Translations under genes and position numbers: made by a program
DNA from: Armigeres subalbatus
Taxonomy: Eukaryota > Arthropoda > Insecta > Diptera > Culicidae
Assembly: GCF_024139115.2 (NCBI RefSeq)
Contig: NC_085139.1
Coordinates: 102,906,158-102,970,157 of the forward strand
Direction of reading: 5' to 3'
DNA length: 64,000 bases
Notes under the pieces: model-generated
The model's input: the letters and a program-made list of their open reading frames with translations, nothing else
Told to the model about the DNA's origin: nothing
The model's database searches: none
Shown here: positions 9,293-20,815 of the stretch, piece after piece
How the letters are laid out: each line of letters opens with the position of its first letter
Position numbering within the stretch: position 1 is the first letter of the stretch

Positions 9293-10929
9293 GAATATTT
9301 ATCTTAGGACTATCAGTGACACGTAAGGAAAGCTTTGAAAACTCACCATTAGAAAATTGCGCATAAGGTTGAGGTGAATTTCAGCGTTAGACATAGAACA
9401 TTTGACGATTACAAAAGGAAACGAAATTTTGGTTCTACTGGATCAGCGATTTTTTTCTAAAAATATGGAATATTGTTTTCTAAAAAACATGAAGGAAAAA
9501 TTCACAGTTATTTTTTGCGACATCTGAAATTATCATGCGTAAGGAAATTACAAATTGGGAGTCAACTATAAAAGATGGTGTAAGCCTCAACAAACAAAAC
9601 AAAAACAGGGATCTTAAACATGAATCGATATTTGACGTTACTATAAATAATGAAACGCAAATGTAGTTACTTCGGTCGCATGTGAAATTCCGAGTAAAAG
9701 AATTTGAAGAAAACCGCTTACATTCCATCGAGAAAAATGTTGTTCCTGAAATTTCTGTAGAAAAAATACATAACTCATTTTTGACATAATATCACGCCCT
9801 AAACAAAGGGGGTGCTCAAAGCCAGAACACCCCAACAGACAAAAAAAATCCACAGGCGCTTGTAGGAAGTGCTCACCACTGAGCTGAGTAGAGAGTTAGG
9901 TGAGAGACAACGCAAAAACAAAAGCTCTCAGAGATAGGATGTCGCATGACATTGAGACGCAATACGCAGAGGCACATGAGGGGTGCAACATTTCCTAGCG
10001 AGAGCACACACGACACAAGACAATTATTCTTCAAAAAATGCATTCCAAACGGGTGGTGGCGAGGTTGCCACCTGGAAGTCGATGTTGTGTGTTTTGTAAC
10101 GCATTGCGCGTTAGCATAAGTATAAGCGTTCGCAATGGATCCCCCTTGTGTTTGAGAACCTCCTCAGGTGTCTTATTGCAGGTTTCCATTTACCCTTCAT
10201 CAAGAAAAAAATAGATTCTTGTTTGTTTTTGTGTATCTCTTTTGTATCCTTTCATTACATCGTTTTGCCTTGTCATATCTGAGTTGACTTGTCAAATTTT
10301 GACATATGCTTGAAAGCAATATCTGGAAATATAAAGGGTTAGAAACAGATAGTAGGAGAACTCTGTAAAAAAGAGTGAACAAATATGTGAATAAATCTAG
10401 AACCTATGATACTATAAATAAGGTAAAAAGGTAATAACCCCGCCGAAATTAATTTATTTGTTGGGGCGAATTTTCGCGCATTATTCGCACTATCGCACAA
10501 ACATTGGACAAGTTCAGAATGATATCTGAACGAAACATCGGAAAATATGCGAAACATCGGAACATCTGTTTTGCAGTTTAGTGCATTACATAGACGCAGA
10601 TCGGAATTTCTCGATAGCGGCTGTATACAGCCCCGATGTGCTTTACTAACAGGTGTGGCCCAAACCCTTAAGTAGTATTTGTTCAGCGAACTTGCGCTCT
10701 TTTGAGAGAGAGAAACTCTCAGCTGGGCTGCCGAAGATGGCCGATGGCGACCGAATGTGACGTCACGTCTGGCATACTCAGTACATTTTTTATAACAGAA
10801 GTGGCAATGTTTTGGTTATTTTTTCGACTAATACAGACATAGAGGACTTTGGCCCACACCTTTACTGAAGCACATCGATACAGCCCACAGAGATTTGGTC
10901 TGCTCATCCAGGGAAAGTGATTGGTATCA
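9293..10929. other. No recognisable gene
   Basis: AT-rich, with only short ORFs on both strands and no family match. A phrase GATGGCGACCGAATGTGACG at about 10738 loosely resembles the primer sites above. Confidence 0.4.
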
Positions 10930-11440
10930 TGAACCACATCATTCAGGGTTGGAAACATGTCGTGGCATATGACTGACCATATGTTAAGTTGTGGTTGGTA
11001 CTAAACGACACGTACATTGAAACAGGGATATACTAAAATAGTTCTAATTAATATCGCTTGGTAACCGTTGACGATTGGAAAGGCGCTTTGTTAAAATTAA
11101 ATCGGTTCTTTTCAGAAGTTGTATTTGCCAGTGGTTGGTGGCGCAATTTGAATCGATGGTGCGGTTTTGCGATAAATCGCTTGGTAGCTATTAGTGATTG
11201 GAAAGGCGCATTACCGGAATTACGATTCAATCAAAGAAAATGAGCTTTGAGTTATTTATTCGTAATAATAGTAATTAAAGTGGTTGTTGATGTTCAGTGC
11301 CACACATCCAGCGCAGCAAAATAACAGTGAGAAGGCATAACACAATTAGTGTACTGGCTTCCAGTAGCTGGATAAGTTTCCATGCGCAGTAAGTACCACC
11401 AGAAATGTGTATGGCGGAAGGTACAATCACGCGGGTTTAG
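10930..11440 (+). repeat. Dispersed repeat family, copy 1 (LTR-like)
   Basis: Shares long stretches with 15470-15800: the blocks AACATGTCGTGGCATATGAC, AACGACACGTACATT, TAGTAATTAAAGTGGTTGTT and TTTCCATGCGCAGTAAG occur in the same order in both. A part recurs at 40625-40720. This copy holds an extra 180-bp insert (11053-11235) that is itself a diverged direct repeat (GATTGGAAAGGCGC twice). It is probably an LTR family. Confidence 0.65.
11053..11235. repeat. Diverged direct repeat inside dispersed repeat copy 1
   Basis: Two units beginning CGCTTGGTAACCGTTGACGA (about 11055) and CGCTTGGTAGCTATTAGTGA (about 11178), each followed by TTGGAAAGGCGC, lie about 123 bp apart. The copy at 15600 lacks the insert. 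Confidence 0.6.
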
Positions 11441-11772
11441 TAATAAGGAGATGATCATTTAATCAAAATATTTGTATTTAAATGCCAATTAATAAAACAC
11501 GTACATGACATCGAAGACAATTTTAAAATTGGAATTCTTAAACTAATGAAGAGACTAAGAAGCCCTATATGGAAAAAAAAAATCGAGGAAAAGGATCATC
11601 TTTAGCCATCCCTCAACCCGCAGGTGATTCGAGCCAACCAAGCAGGAAGCTTCAACTAAGGCGGAGAATTTCAATTCTTTGAGAACAAGGAACCGTAAGT
11701 AATCTTTTTATAATTTTCTCCCATTTTTTATGCCCAAATTAAACCATTTGCCAAAAGTTCGAGGTCTAAGAT

Positions 11773-11955
11773 ATGTATTCGAAAAACAGAATGGACCAAA
11801 TTGATTTCCAAGCCCTTTTTGAGCAAATCCAATGCTTAGAACAGTGGGGGTGTCTCCAAGTGGAGGATAACAATTTAAACGAACGTGTGCTGCAACAACA
11901 GCAACAAACGCAAGTTAACTTAGCTGCCGCCGGACAGGCAGGGGTTATTTTTTAA
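11773..11955 (+). pseudogene. Probable gag N-terminal fragment of an LTR element
   Basis: A 60-residue ORF with MDQIDFQALFEQIQCLEQWG and a glutamine run. The layout resembles the start of gypsy gag proteins but no decisive domain is visible. It is directly followed by a pol fragment (11985), implying a large internal deletion. Confidence 0.35.
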
Positions 11956-11984
11956 ATTCCAGACCCTACAAAATCTCTGGATTT

Positions 11985-12083
11985 AAAGAGCTCTTACCAA
12001 TAGTCTGTGCAACGAAACATTTCAGGCCGTACATTTACGGACATTATTTTGAGATACTAACTGACCATAAGCCTCTTGTGTAA
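11985..12083 (+). pseudogene. Ty3/gypsy RNase H fragment
   Basis: The frame at 11985 reads KELLPIVCATKHFRPYIYG, then HYFEILTDHKPLV and a stop. This is the characteristic RNase H region of gypsy pol. RT, integrase and gag C-terminus are missing around it. Confidence 0.8.
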
Positions 12084-12700
12084 CTTAGACAAAAAAAAAC
12101 CACATAAGCAGAAGACTTCTTCACTGGAGATTAGCCCTTATTGGTAACGCACACTTATTGGTAACGCAGACGCTCTCTAAAGAATAAATTCGAATCCAAT
12201 AAATGAAGCGGTAATCAACGAAAATTTTATAACAGAGAAAAATGACAGCATGACACAACATTCGGCAGATACGGGGTTTACAAGTACCCCTTGGGATACC
12301 TTCGCCGGTCATAGGGGGTACCTTGGACAAAAATGCATAATGGCGGATTTTATGCAATTTTAATCAAAACTTATTGATTAAGTTCTGATATATGTACATT
12401 TTTTTATTTCAAAATTTTGTATTGTACATAATATGCATGGCGATCAGTAACTCGAAGACTATTGAGTCATTCCCTCCACAATCAGCACAGTTGATTAAAG
12501 GCTGTGGATAAAAGATCAAAAGAACAGAACGACGAATGAACATTTTTTTAAAATCTTCTATGCAATCGACCTGATCGAAACAAAATGTGTTGAATGATAT
12601 GTTAAAGAATATGCTTCTGAAATCTGAACTAACATTTAGAGTCTACACGTTCGAAAGCCTCCATTTGAGAGACATGAAGGTTTTTTTTTTCGAAAAGTTC
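12084..12700. other. No recognisable gene
   Basis: AT-rich, with a short duplicated phrase TTATTGGTAACGCA near 12138 and 12151. Nothing else is supported. Confidence 0.4.
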
Positions 12701-12704
12701 AGTT

Positions 12705-13795
12705 GCTTCGTTGCAAGAGGATTGGAACCATCCTTCTACGCTGCTCGAAAGTCTCCTTTTAATCAGCAGGGAGGACTTCTTTCAAGACGATCGGAGGATT
12801 CCTTTCAAGAGGCCCGGAAGCCTCATTTGAAGAGCCCCGGAAGCCTTCTTTCAAGAGGCTCGGAAGCCTCCTTTCAAGAGGCCCGGAAGCCTCCTTTCAA
12901 GAGGCCCGGAAGCCTCCTTTCAAGAGGCCTGGAAGCCTTCTTTCAAGAGGCCCGGAAGCCTAATTTGAAGAGCCCTGGAAGCCTCTAAAGAGGCCTAGAA
13001 GCCTCCTTTCAAGTGGCCTGGAAGCCTCTTTTCAAGAGGCCCGGAAGCCTCCTTTCAAGAGGCCCGGAAGCCTCCTTTCAAGAGGCCTGGAAGCCTCCTT
13101 TCAAGAGGTCAGGAAGCCTCCATTCAAGAGGCTCGGAAGCCTAATTTGAAGAGCCCCGGAAGCCTCTAAAGAGGCCTGGAAGCCTCCTTTCAAGAGGCCT
13201 GGAAGCCTCCTTTCAAGAGGCCTGGAAGCCTCTTTTCAAGAGGCCCGGAAGCCTCCTTTCAAGAGGCCCGGAAGCCTCCTTTCAAGAAGCTCGGAGGCCT
13301 CATTTGAAGAGGCCCGGAAGCCTTATTTCAAGAGGCCCGAAAGCCCCATTTCAAGAGACCTGGAAGCCTCTTTTCAAGAGGCTCGGAAGCCTCCATTTAA
13401 GAGGCCCGGAAGCCTCCTTTCAAGAGGCCCGTAAGCCTCCTTTCAAGAGGCCTGGAAGCCTCCTTTCAAGAGGCTCGGAAGCCTAATTTGAAGAGCCCCG
13501 GAAGCCTCTAAAGAGGCCTGGAAGCCTCTTTTCAAGAGGCCCGGAAGCCTCCTTTCAAGAGGCCTGGAAGCCTCCTTTCAAGAGGTCAGGAAGCCTCCAT
13601 TCAAGAGGCTCGGAAGCCTAATTTGAAGAGCCCCGGAAGCCTCTAAAGAGGCCTGGAAGCCTCCTTTCAAGAGGCCTGGAAGCCTCTTTTCAAGAGGCCC
13701 GGAAGCCTCCTTTCAAGAGGCCCGGAAGCCTCCTTTCAAGAGGCCCGGAAGCCTCCTTTCAAGAAACTCGGAGGCCTCATTTGAAGAGGCCCGGA
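12705..13795. repeat. 23-bp minisatellite, about 1.1 kb
   Basis: Tandem array of GGAAGCCTCCTTTCAAGAGGCCC variants; 23 bp is not a multiple of three, so a 69-bp period encodes a 23-residue repeat. A variant block (CCTAATTTGAAGAGCCC followed by GGAAGCCTCTAAAGAGGCC) recurs near 12956, 13139, 13482 and 13616, showing higher-order duplication. Each unit contains the inverted pair GGCCTC/GAGGCC-like arms. Long ORFs at 12587-12988 and 13304-13486 are products of the array and not taken as genes. Confidence 0.93.
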
Positions 13796-13888
13796 ATCCA
13801 ATCGGATATCCAATCGGATCATTCAGAAAGCCACTCACGCAGAGCCGAAATTCCTTTGTTGAGCTCTCTGCCGAGAGACGAATCTAAT

Positions 13889-14270
13889 ATGGAAAACCAA
13901 GTGCGAGACATCGTTTCAGAGCTTAGCATCTTAGCTCAAACTCTACATACAATTCAACAAACACAAAATGAACAACAACAAACCCTGAATGCGCTAACTC
14001 AGCGGAACGGTACTTCAGGAAACATCAATCCGACGGAATATAGTGCATTACAACCTGATTCTCGTCAAACGTTTAACGACCTATTAAGAATTCCCGATCC
14101 CATCAAGACGATTCTGTCTTTCGATGGTAATAAGAAACAACTCTCCAATTGGATACAAACTATAGAAAAAAAACTTTATATGCATTTAAACCGCTAGTAT
14201 CTGACCAACAATTTGAAACGTATACGATGGGTATAATAAAAAAAACAATGAGGGCCAAGCAAAAGACATC
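13889..14270 (+). pseudogene. Ty3/gypsy gag fragment
   Basis: From the ATG at 13889: MENQVRDIVSEL, a glutamine-rich coiled stretch, then FDGNKKQLSNWIQTIEKKLY, the gag motif also seen at 21453 as FDGKPTELINWLADVQGVID. The frame closes at 14197, and related codons continue in another frame to about 14270. Zinc knuckle and pol are missing. The upstream boundary abuts the minisatellite. Confidence 0.65.
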
Positions 14271-14588
14271 GTCTGTCTAGCAGGCAATCCTTAGTCTTTT
14301 TCTGGAATTAAATACATTCTCGTTGCCACTCTTGGGGACAGACAAGAACCGTCCACGTACAAATGCCAACTTTGGCAAAATATTGATATCTAACAATACT
14401 ACCAGAAGACGAAGGGAATAGTTCAAAATATAAAAACTCTAGCTAAGTTCTTGTAGCAGTTTCAACTAAATTCACCTCTGAAATTATTACGACCACGAAG
14501 TTCAAGAATTTGAGCATGTATGGGCAAAAGTACAGATAGTCAATGAGACACATATTTTTGCTTACGTATACTTTCCTCCCGATAATGT
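14271..14588 (+). pseudogene. Decayed gag continuation
   Basis: A stretch reading GDRQEPSTYKCQLWQ in one frame (14336-14380) fits the later part of gypsy capsid. No open frame remains. Confidence 0.3.
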
Positions 14589-15160
14589 GTAGCGACCAAA
14601 TGTCGTACAGTATCCCCTAAATATTTAAATACCCGTCGCAGATTACATTCACTCAGCAATAGGGAAAAAGTAACAATTTTTGGCCAAGGTCAGCTGCCTC
14701 ATTTACCGTTGCCAATGTAGCTCAGAAGCGACCATATTGATAAACAGAACTTTGCTTCTAAGCTGCGGAGGGCAATTTAATCGTTTCCTCGTTCTCGTTT
14801 ACTTACAGGTGACGACGGTTCCGTGTCCAAAGGTATGGTGACATCCATATATGAGTTAAACACGATACTCCTCAATCGAACTTAAACGACAAATCAGCAA
14901 TACCCGGATAACCGATAGAAGTCAGCGGAGTCAGCAACATCGAAGTGGAACGGACGCAATACGACACCCAACATCAAAAATATCCACCTGGACTACGTGA
15001 CCACCGGAGGACCATCGTTGCTAGGCGTCAAGTCAGCAGTTTTAGGTACGAAGGCAGGGCACTTAGGCTTTGTATAATATTCAATAAATCATTCCAGTTT
15101 CGACAGCGAAAGCGTGTAGTTCAGTTTATAATTTAAAAAAAACCGAAATCCTCAGATTAG
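14589..15160 (+). repeat. LTR-like 3' end with poly(A) signal
   Basis: Contains AATAAATCATTCCAG at 15083, the same phrase as in LTR-like segments at 4205 and 39545, followed by a GC-richer end. It is consistent with a 3' LTR of the gag remnant just upstream. The exact start is unknown. Confidence 0.45.
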
Positions 15161-15469
15161 AAACTTAATTTATGTACCACTCACGAGAGTTTGGCGCCAA
15201 GAGTGGAGAAATCGACGCAGCCAAAGAAGTGGAGAAGCGCGCTTGCGTTCGCCGACGGGCTGGTCTCGTGCGAGAGACCCGCACGTTACTTAGGTTAGGT
15301 GTAAGTTAAGTTTTGGTGAATTAAATGAGTCTGGTTTGTACCACCGGACCGGAGTGGTGTTTTAATTGATCATATACCCGAAAACCAGTGCCGCGCCGCG
15401 CGGTAAAACGTTCAAATGCACGTAAAGAAGTATATGATAAGTTTTAAAGAATAAGAAAATAATCGAGTA
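15161..15469. other. Unassigned repeat-like sequence
   Basis: GC-richer stretch with TGTACCAC repeated at 15174 and 15338. It may be an LTR of another class, but no primer site or coding supports this. Confidence 0.25.
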
Positions 15470-15800
15470 CATCATTCCGGGTTGAAAACATGTCGTGGCA
15501 TATGACTGACCATATATTAAGTAGTGGTTAGTAATAAACGACACGTACATTAAACAGGGATATACTACACTAGTTCGAATTAATGTCGCTTGGTTACCTT
15601 ATTCAGTTTAATAGTAATTAAAGTGGTTGTTAGTGTTAGTGTTATTTACGTGATTTTTAGTGGGAAGGCATTAGACAACCAGTCTACTCAATTCTAGTAA
15701 CTGGGCTTTTTATTTACCGCTGCAAGTTTCCATGCGCAGTAAGCACCACCAGAAATTTGTCGAAAGACATGAGTAATCACGCGGGTTTTCTTAAACTGTG
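15470..15800 (+). repeat. Dispersed repeat family, copy 2
   Basis: Same ordered blocks as 10930-11440, without the 180-bp insert. Confidence 0.65.
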
Positions 15801-16127
15801 CCGCTATAAGCACGGCCAAAGAATTCATTAGGTGAAATGCAGGCGAGATCAGTGCCTGAGGCTGGCGGACGAGACCATCGATAAGCAGCTATTCTTCTTC
15901 TTCATATGATTACATTGGACAAGCCCCAGTCAAATAGAGCATCTGCACAGCCTCTTGTGCCAACACCTGCCTGAATAACATCTCAAACTGTTGATGGTAG
16001 TAGAAAATTACGAAGACAGGACTGAATAAATTGTTGGTAGTTATAATAATTCACATTTTTACCTCATGAAATATCACCAAAGTAATAAAAGTAAGCTAAA
16101 AGTAATCTAACCGAATAGACCATTTGG

Positions 16128-16335
16128 TAGAAGACTATCTAGTACAGTGTCAATGGAATGTATGGGAAAAATTTGACCATCGAATTTCAAAAACGGGTAG
16201 TGCTCAAAAGTTTCATCTCCTCGAAAAAAGTCCCTGAGCTAAATTTCAGCTAAATCGGACTTCGTTAAGTGTTTGGGCAAAGCGGTCAAAGTTTGACAAT
16301 TTTGAAAAACGAAAATTTCCCAAGGGGGAGAAGTC
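16128..16335. repeat. Repeat arm, inverted relative to 20150-20285
   Basis: The block AGTTTCATCTCCTCGAAAAAAGTCC...TTTCAGCTAAATCGGACTTCGTTAAG (16208-16270) is the reverse complement of 20210-20275. The two arms lie 4 kb apart and bracket a MITE, an RTE element and another MITE. Confidence 0.65.
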
Positions 16336-16648
16336 TGCAGAAAAAATCCGAAACCGATTTTTTTATGCCAAATGTCTTAAAAATGTATGAAGCGAGATCT
16401 GGTGCAACCTCAAAAAAAAAATGTAAAAAAAAACAGATTATTCCACCTACAGTGAGATTTGGACCCTTCCTTAGTTATAAGGAAATTTTTTACAGTCTCC
16501 AGTATAAATAAGAGATAAAACTACTCAGCTTCCCACGGCGATTTACCGTGAAAGTGACAAAATAATTTCCTACCCAAAGGCGGATGTCATGGGTTGAGTG
16601 ACAACTCAACGAATGATAACGTGCTGTACTTCATGCTGCCTATCTATA

Positions 16649-17045
16649 AAGCAACGTACACACCAGTCAAGTAGTTTGACGAACATTGACTCCGCCGCCA
16701 CGAAAACGCTTTGACTGCTGCTTTGTTTGAACGTGTGTGAAGTTGTTCGAACAACCATTTGACAGTTGGCGGCTCGGTTGGAAAAACGGTTTAATTTTAG
16801 TTTGAGTTGTCGGGGGTGGAGTCAAGGTTCGCCGAACATGTTTGAGCATTTGTAGTGAAGTTGCACAAACCCCATATATTTTTTATGGTTGGAGCGCAAG
16901 TTGGCGCTTCGGTCGTTCGTGTGTGATATTGTTGGTCGAATAAATTGATTGTTCGTGCCGCTGTTGGTAAAACTTGATGGATGTTTGAATAATCGAGAGG
17001 TGGAGTCAATGTTGGTCGAACTGCTTGACCGTGTGTACGTTCCAT
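16649..17045. mobile_element. MITE with about 45-bp inverted ends
   Basis: The left end AACGTACACACCAGTCAAGT and right end CTGCTTGACCGTGTGTACGTT are inverted, and the inversion continues inward to TTGACTCC/GGAGTCAA. No transposase. Flanks TATAAAG and CATAAGG are only an imperfect duplication. Confidence 0.7.
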
Positions 17046-17457
17046 AAGGCGCTCTTCGGATTGAATAGCTATTGTGACATGGTTAGTAACTATCGAAACG
17101 CTGGTTGCATATATTGTACTTGTAATTTCCAGAGACCTCGATGTTAATTAATCAAGAACTAACTAAATTAGTCAATGGTCTGAGCGAAACTCAATAGCGT
17201 TCAATAATAACATATATTTCGCCTTATGAATGGCTAATTTTGTAAAGCTAATCTTGTTTAATACTTTAAAACTGAGTGAGATTTATATGATACTGAATTT
17301 CAGAATATGCACACATACTCACACATACATGCATACAAGGGATCTATTAGTGTCTCAAAATATGCTCACATTTGCTATCTAGCTTCCACTGAAAAAAATT
17401 TTGAAATCCCTTTCAATTTTTACGTTTTTGCTTTTCTGAGAAGATTTTTTAGTGCAT
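17046..17457. other. No gene seen
   Basis: AT-rich sequence with no supported feature. Confidence 0.4.
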
Positions 17458-17467
17458 GCTTCTATAT

Positions 17468-19830
17468 TTATTTATTTATTTAATCAGACTAAGGCCGAAG
17501 TGGCCTGTGCGGTATATAAGAGTCTTCTCCATTCGGCTCGGTCCATGGCTACACGTCGCCAACCACGCAGTCTACGGAGGGTCCGCAAGTCATCTTCCAC
17601 CTGATCGATCCACCTTGCCCGCTGCGCACCTCGCCTTCTTGTGCCCGTCGGATCGTTGTCGAGAACCATTTTCACCGGGTTACTGTCCGACATTCTGGCT
17701 ACGTGCCCGGCCCATCGCAGTCGTCCGATTTTCGCGGTGTGAACGATGGATGGTTCTCCCAACAGCTGATGCAATTCGTGGTTCATTCGCCTCCTCCACG
17801 TACCGTCCGCCATCTGCACCCCACCATAGATGGTACGCAGCACTTTCCTTTCGAAAACTCCAAGTGTGCGTTGGTCCTCCACGAGCATCGTCCAGGTCTC
17901 GTGTCCGTAGAGGACTACCGGTCTGATATGGGTTTTGTAGATAGTCAGCGGCGAACTCTATTCGATCGGAGCGTCTTGCGGAGTCCAAAGTACGTACGAT
18001 TTCCAGCCACTATGCGTCTCCGAATTTCTCTGCTGGTATCATTTTCGGCAGTCACCAGTGAGCCCAAGTACACAAATTCTTCTACCACCTCGATTTCGTC
18101 ACCACCGATGCAAACTCGCGGTGGGTGGCTCACATTGTCTTCTCTTGAACCTCTTCCTATCATGTACTTCGTCTTCGACGTGTTGATGACTAGTCCGATC
18201 CGCTTAGCTTCCCTCTTCAGTCTGATGTAGGCTTCCTCCATCTTCTCAAAGTTACGTGCCATAATATCTATGTCGTCGGCGAAACCAAATAGCTGGACGG
18301 ACTTATTGAAAATTGTACCACTCGTGTTAATCCCTGCTCTTCGTATTACCCTTCCAAAGCGATGTTGAATAGCAAACACGAAAGACCATCACCTTGCCGT
18401 AACCCTCTGCGGGTTTCGAAGGGACTCGAGAATGCCCCTGAAACTCGAACTACGCACATCACCCGATCCATCGTCGCTTTGATCAACCGTGTCAGTTTAT
18501 CCGGAAAACCGTGTTCGTGCATTAGCTGCCATAGCTGGTCCCGATCGATTGTATCATATGCGGCTTTGAAGTCGATGAATAGATGATGTGTGGGCACGTT
18601 GTATTCGCGGCATTTCTGCAGTACTTGGCGAATGGCGAACACCTGGTCCGTGGTGGAGCGTTCGCCCATAAAACCCGCCTGGTACTGCCCCACGAACTCC
18701 CTTGCAGTTGGTGCTAGTCGACGGCATAAAATTTGGGAGAGTACCTTGTAGGCGGCGTTCAGCAATGTGATTGCGCGGTAGTTGCTGCAATCCAGCTTAT
18801 CGCCCTGTTTGTAGATGGGACACACGACACCTTCCATCCACTCCTGCGGCAAAACTTCCTCCTCCCAAATCTTGGTAATGACCCAGTGCAGCGCTCTAGC
18901 CAGTGCCTCACCACCGTGTTTAAATAGCTCTCCTGGTAGTTGGTCAACCCTAGGGGCTTTGTTGTTCTTCAGCCGGCCAATCTCCTCCTGGATTTCCTGG
19001 AGATCCGGAGCCGGTAGAATTATGTCCTGCGCGCGTTCTCCCAGGTCCATCACCATACCGCCATCTTCGTCTGCCACATCGCCATTCAGGTGTTCTTCGT
19101 AGTGCTGCCGCCACCTTTGGATCACCTCACGCTCGTTCGTAAGAAGGTTCCCGTTTATGTCCTTACACATATCAGGCTGTGGCACGTGGCCCTTACGTGA
19201 ACGGTTTAACTTCTCATAGAACTTTCGTGTGTTATTAGCGCGGTACAGTTGCTCCGTTTCTTCACGGTCTCGATCTTCCTGCTGGCGCTTTTTCCTCCGG
19301 AAAATCGAGTTTTGTCTGTTCCGCGCCTGTTTATATCGTGCCTCGTTCGCCCTCGTGCGGTGTTGCAGCAATCTCGCCCATGCTGCATTCTTCTCTTCCA
19401 CTAACTGCTCACATTCGCCGTCATACCAGTCGTTTCTCTGATCCGGGGGCACCGTGCCAAGTGCAGCGGTTGCGGTGCTACCAATGGCGGATCGAATATC
19501 TCTCCAGCCATCTTCAAGAGACGCTGCGCCTAGCTGCTCTTCCGTTGGAAGTGCCACTTCCAGCTGCTGCGCGTATTCTTGGGCAAGTCTACCATCTTGT
19601 AGCCGCCCAATGTTAAGCCGCGGCGTCCGACTTCGACGCGTGTTGTACACCGTCGAGAGTTTTGAGCGCAGGCATACTGCAACGAGGTAGTGGTCGGATT
19701 CAATATTCGCACTGCGGTAAGTGCGTACGTTAGTGATGTCGGAGAAGAATTTACCGTCGATTAGAACGTGGTCGATTTGGTTTTCCGTTTCTTGGTTAGG
19801 TGATCTCCATGTGGCCTTGTGGATATTTTT
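17468..19830 (-). mobile_element. RTE-clade (JAM1-like) non-LTR retrotransposon, 5'-truncated
   Basis: Minus-strand element ending in a TAAATAAATAAATAA-type 3' tail (seen on the plus strand at 17468-17482). It is flanked by a perfect 10-bp duplication GCTTCTATAT (17458-17467 and 19831-19840). It is truncated within the endonuclease domain, the usual result of incomplete reverse transcription. RTE elements such as JAM1 are abundant in Aedes. Confidence 0.92.
17484..19830 (-). pseudogene. RTE ORF2: endonuclease end, RT, C-terminal domain (frameshifted)
   Basis: Read on the minus strand, 19830-19650 encodes the end of an APE endonuclease (NQIDHVLIDGKFFSDITNVR, ANIESDHYLVAV). The 434-codon frame 19650-18346 carries the RT: DCSNYRAITLLNAAYKVLS, QAGFMGERSTTDQVFAIRQ, FIDFKAAYDTIDRDQLW and RRGLRQGDGLSCLLFNIALEG. 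A frameshift near 18350-18375 moves to the frame 18379-17945 with the catalytic FADDIDIM. A second near 17945 leads to 17888-17484 (YGGVQMADGTWRRRMNHEL, LRWAGHVARM), the RTE C-terminus. Polymerase and target-nicking roles are known for the family. This copy is inactive. Confidence 0.92.
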
Positions 19831-19899
19831 GCTTCTATATGTTCCTCAATTAAAATCATTTGTTTCTTTGAAACAAATCAGAAAAATGGGCATAATTCC

Positions 19900-20000
19900 A
19901 TCCCTAGTAACATTTTGGTTTTATACTAGTTTTATAACACTCTTGTAGAGTAAATTATGGTCTTTAAGAGCGTTATAAAACTTAAAATGTTACTTGGGAT
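19900..20000. mobile_element. 101-bp MITE, ATCCCAAGTAACATTTT family
   Basis: Inverted ends ATCCCTAGTAACATTTT and AAAATGTTACTTGGGAT, with inner arms TTTTATAACACTC/GAGCGTTATAAAA. The same termini bound the 1-kb element at 25803-26802 and are near those of the hairpin at 26905-27061. Confidence 0.8.
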
Positions 20001-20149
20001 ATCATATCATTTGTTATAATTATATGTTCAATGTCAAAGTGAACTTGTTTCAAATACCATACATTTTATTTAATAATTCACGAGATTTCTTGATAGATTA
20101 ATACGTAACACACCTGCGTAACGCATACAAAGTGAAATTATAGACACTT

Positions 20150-20285
20150 CCGAAGGAAGGGTCAAAAAATGACTTTTTGGGACAAACTTTGACCGCTTTG
20201 GTCAAAAACTTAACGAAGTCCGATTGGGCTGAAATTTGGCATAGGGACTTTTTTCGAGGAGATGAAACTTTTGAACACAGAAAAA
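20150..20285. repeat. Repeat arm, inverted partner of 16128-16335
   Basis: Contains CTTAACGAAGTCCGATTGGGCTGAAATTTGG and GACTTTTTTCGAGGAGATGAAACTTTTGA in order, the reverse complement of the arm at 16200-16275. Confidence 0.65.
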
Positions 20286-20380
20286 ATATATTTTTTACGT
20301 GTACGAATTTTCGACTTATGCACTAGTGTTTGCAACTATAAACGAGGTAGAGCTTCAGGACCCTATTAAGACGGCTTTCA
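20286..20380. repeat. Fragment of the 43247-43696 MITE family
   Basis: ATGCACTAGTGTTTGCAACTATAAACGAGGTAGAGCTTCAGGACCC is the reverse complement (with changes) of 43258-43310. It lies next to the 20150 arm. Confidence 0.55.
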
Positions 20381-20494
20381 CCGGAAAATTGCTCGGAATT
20401 TTTAAGAAATTTCTTAGAAAATTCTTTGTATTTTCAACAAGAAGTTCTTGAAAAGTTCCATTAACCAAATTTGGCCTAAAAAGCCGTTTGCCCG

Positions 20495-20797
20495 AGTTAG
20501 CAACGAAGCTACCCCAGCGGTGGTAGAAAAAGCTGACGACCTCATCGCAACGAGTTGACGACGGGCCGCCAGAACGAGGGCATTACAGAATGCTGACGAC
20601 GGCATCAGAACGGATGGTAACATCGAGCAACCTGGCAGTTTCGGCGTGCGACGACGATGACGACGGAAAGTGCAAGTGTAAGCATTTGAGGTGTAATATT
20701 GAATCAATATTGAATAAAGCAATCAGTTCGATTTAGACTCGCGAATGATGAAGTAACCTTTTTTTAAAAAGAGAAATCCGTTCGTATAAACTTAACT
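20495..20797 (+). repeat. 5' LTR of errantivirus-like gypsy element A
   Basis: Begins AGTTAGCAACG and ends CTTAACT, the short inverted AGTTA/TAACT termini of gypsy-type LTRs, and is 303 bp long. An AATAAA lies at 20713-20718, followed by GCAATCAGTTCGATT; a close match AATAAAGCTCAGTTCGATTT is in the LTR remnant at 55014. Confidence 0.65.
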
Positions 20798-20815
20798 GGA
20801 GGCTCCGGCGAGATC
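20797..20815 (+). promoter_or_regulatory. Putative primer-binding site of gypsy element A
   Basis: TGGAGGCTCCGGCGAGATC starts with the TGG complementary to the tRNA CCA end and directly abuts the LTR. The tRNA was not identified. Confidence 0.45.

Noticed and set aside
12587..13486. Long ORFs with a 23-residue peptide repeat.
   Set aside because: A 23-bp minisatellite low in stops gives such ORFs in several frames; no start or codon signal supports a gene.
17456..19948. Several plus-strand ORFs up to 175 codons.
   Set aside because: Antisense shadows of the RTE ORF2.
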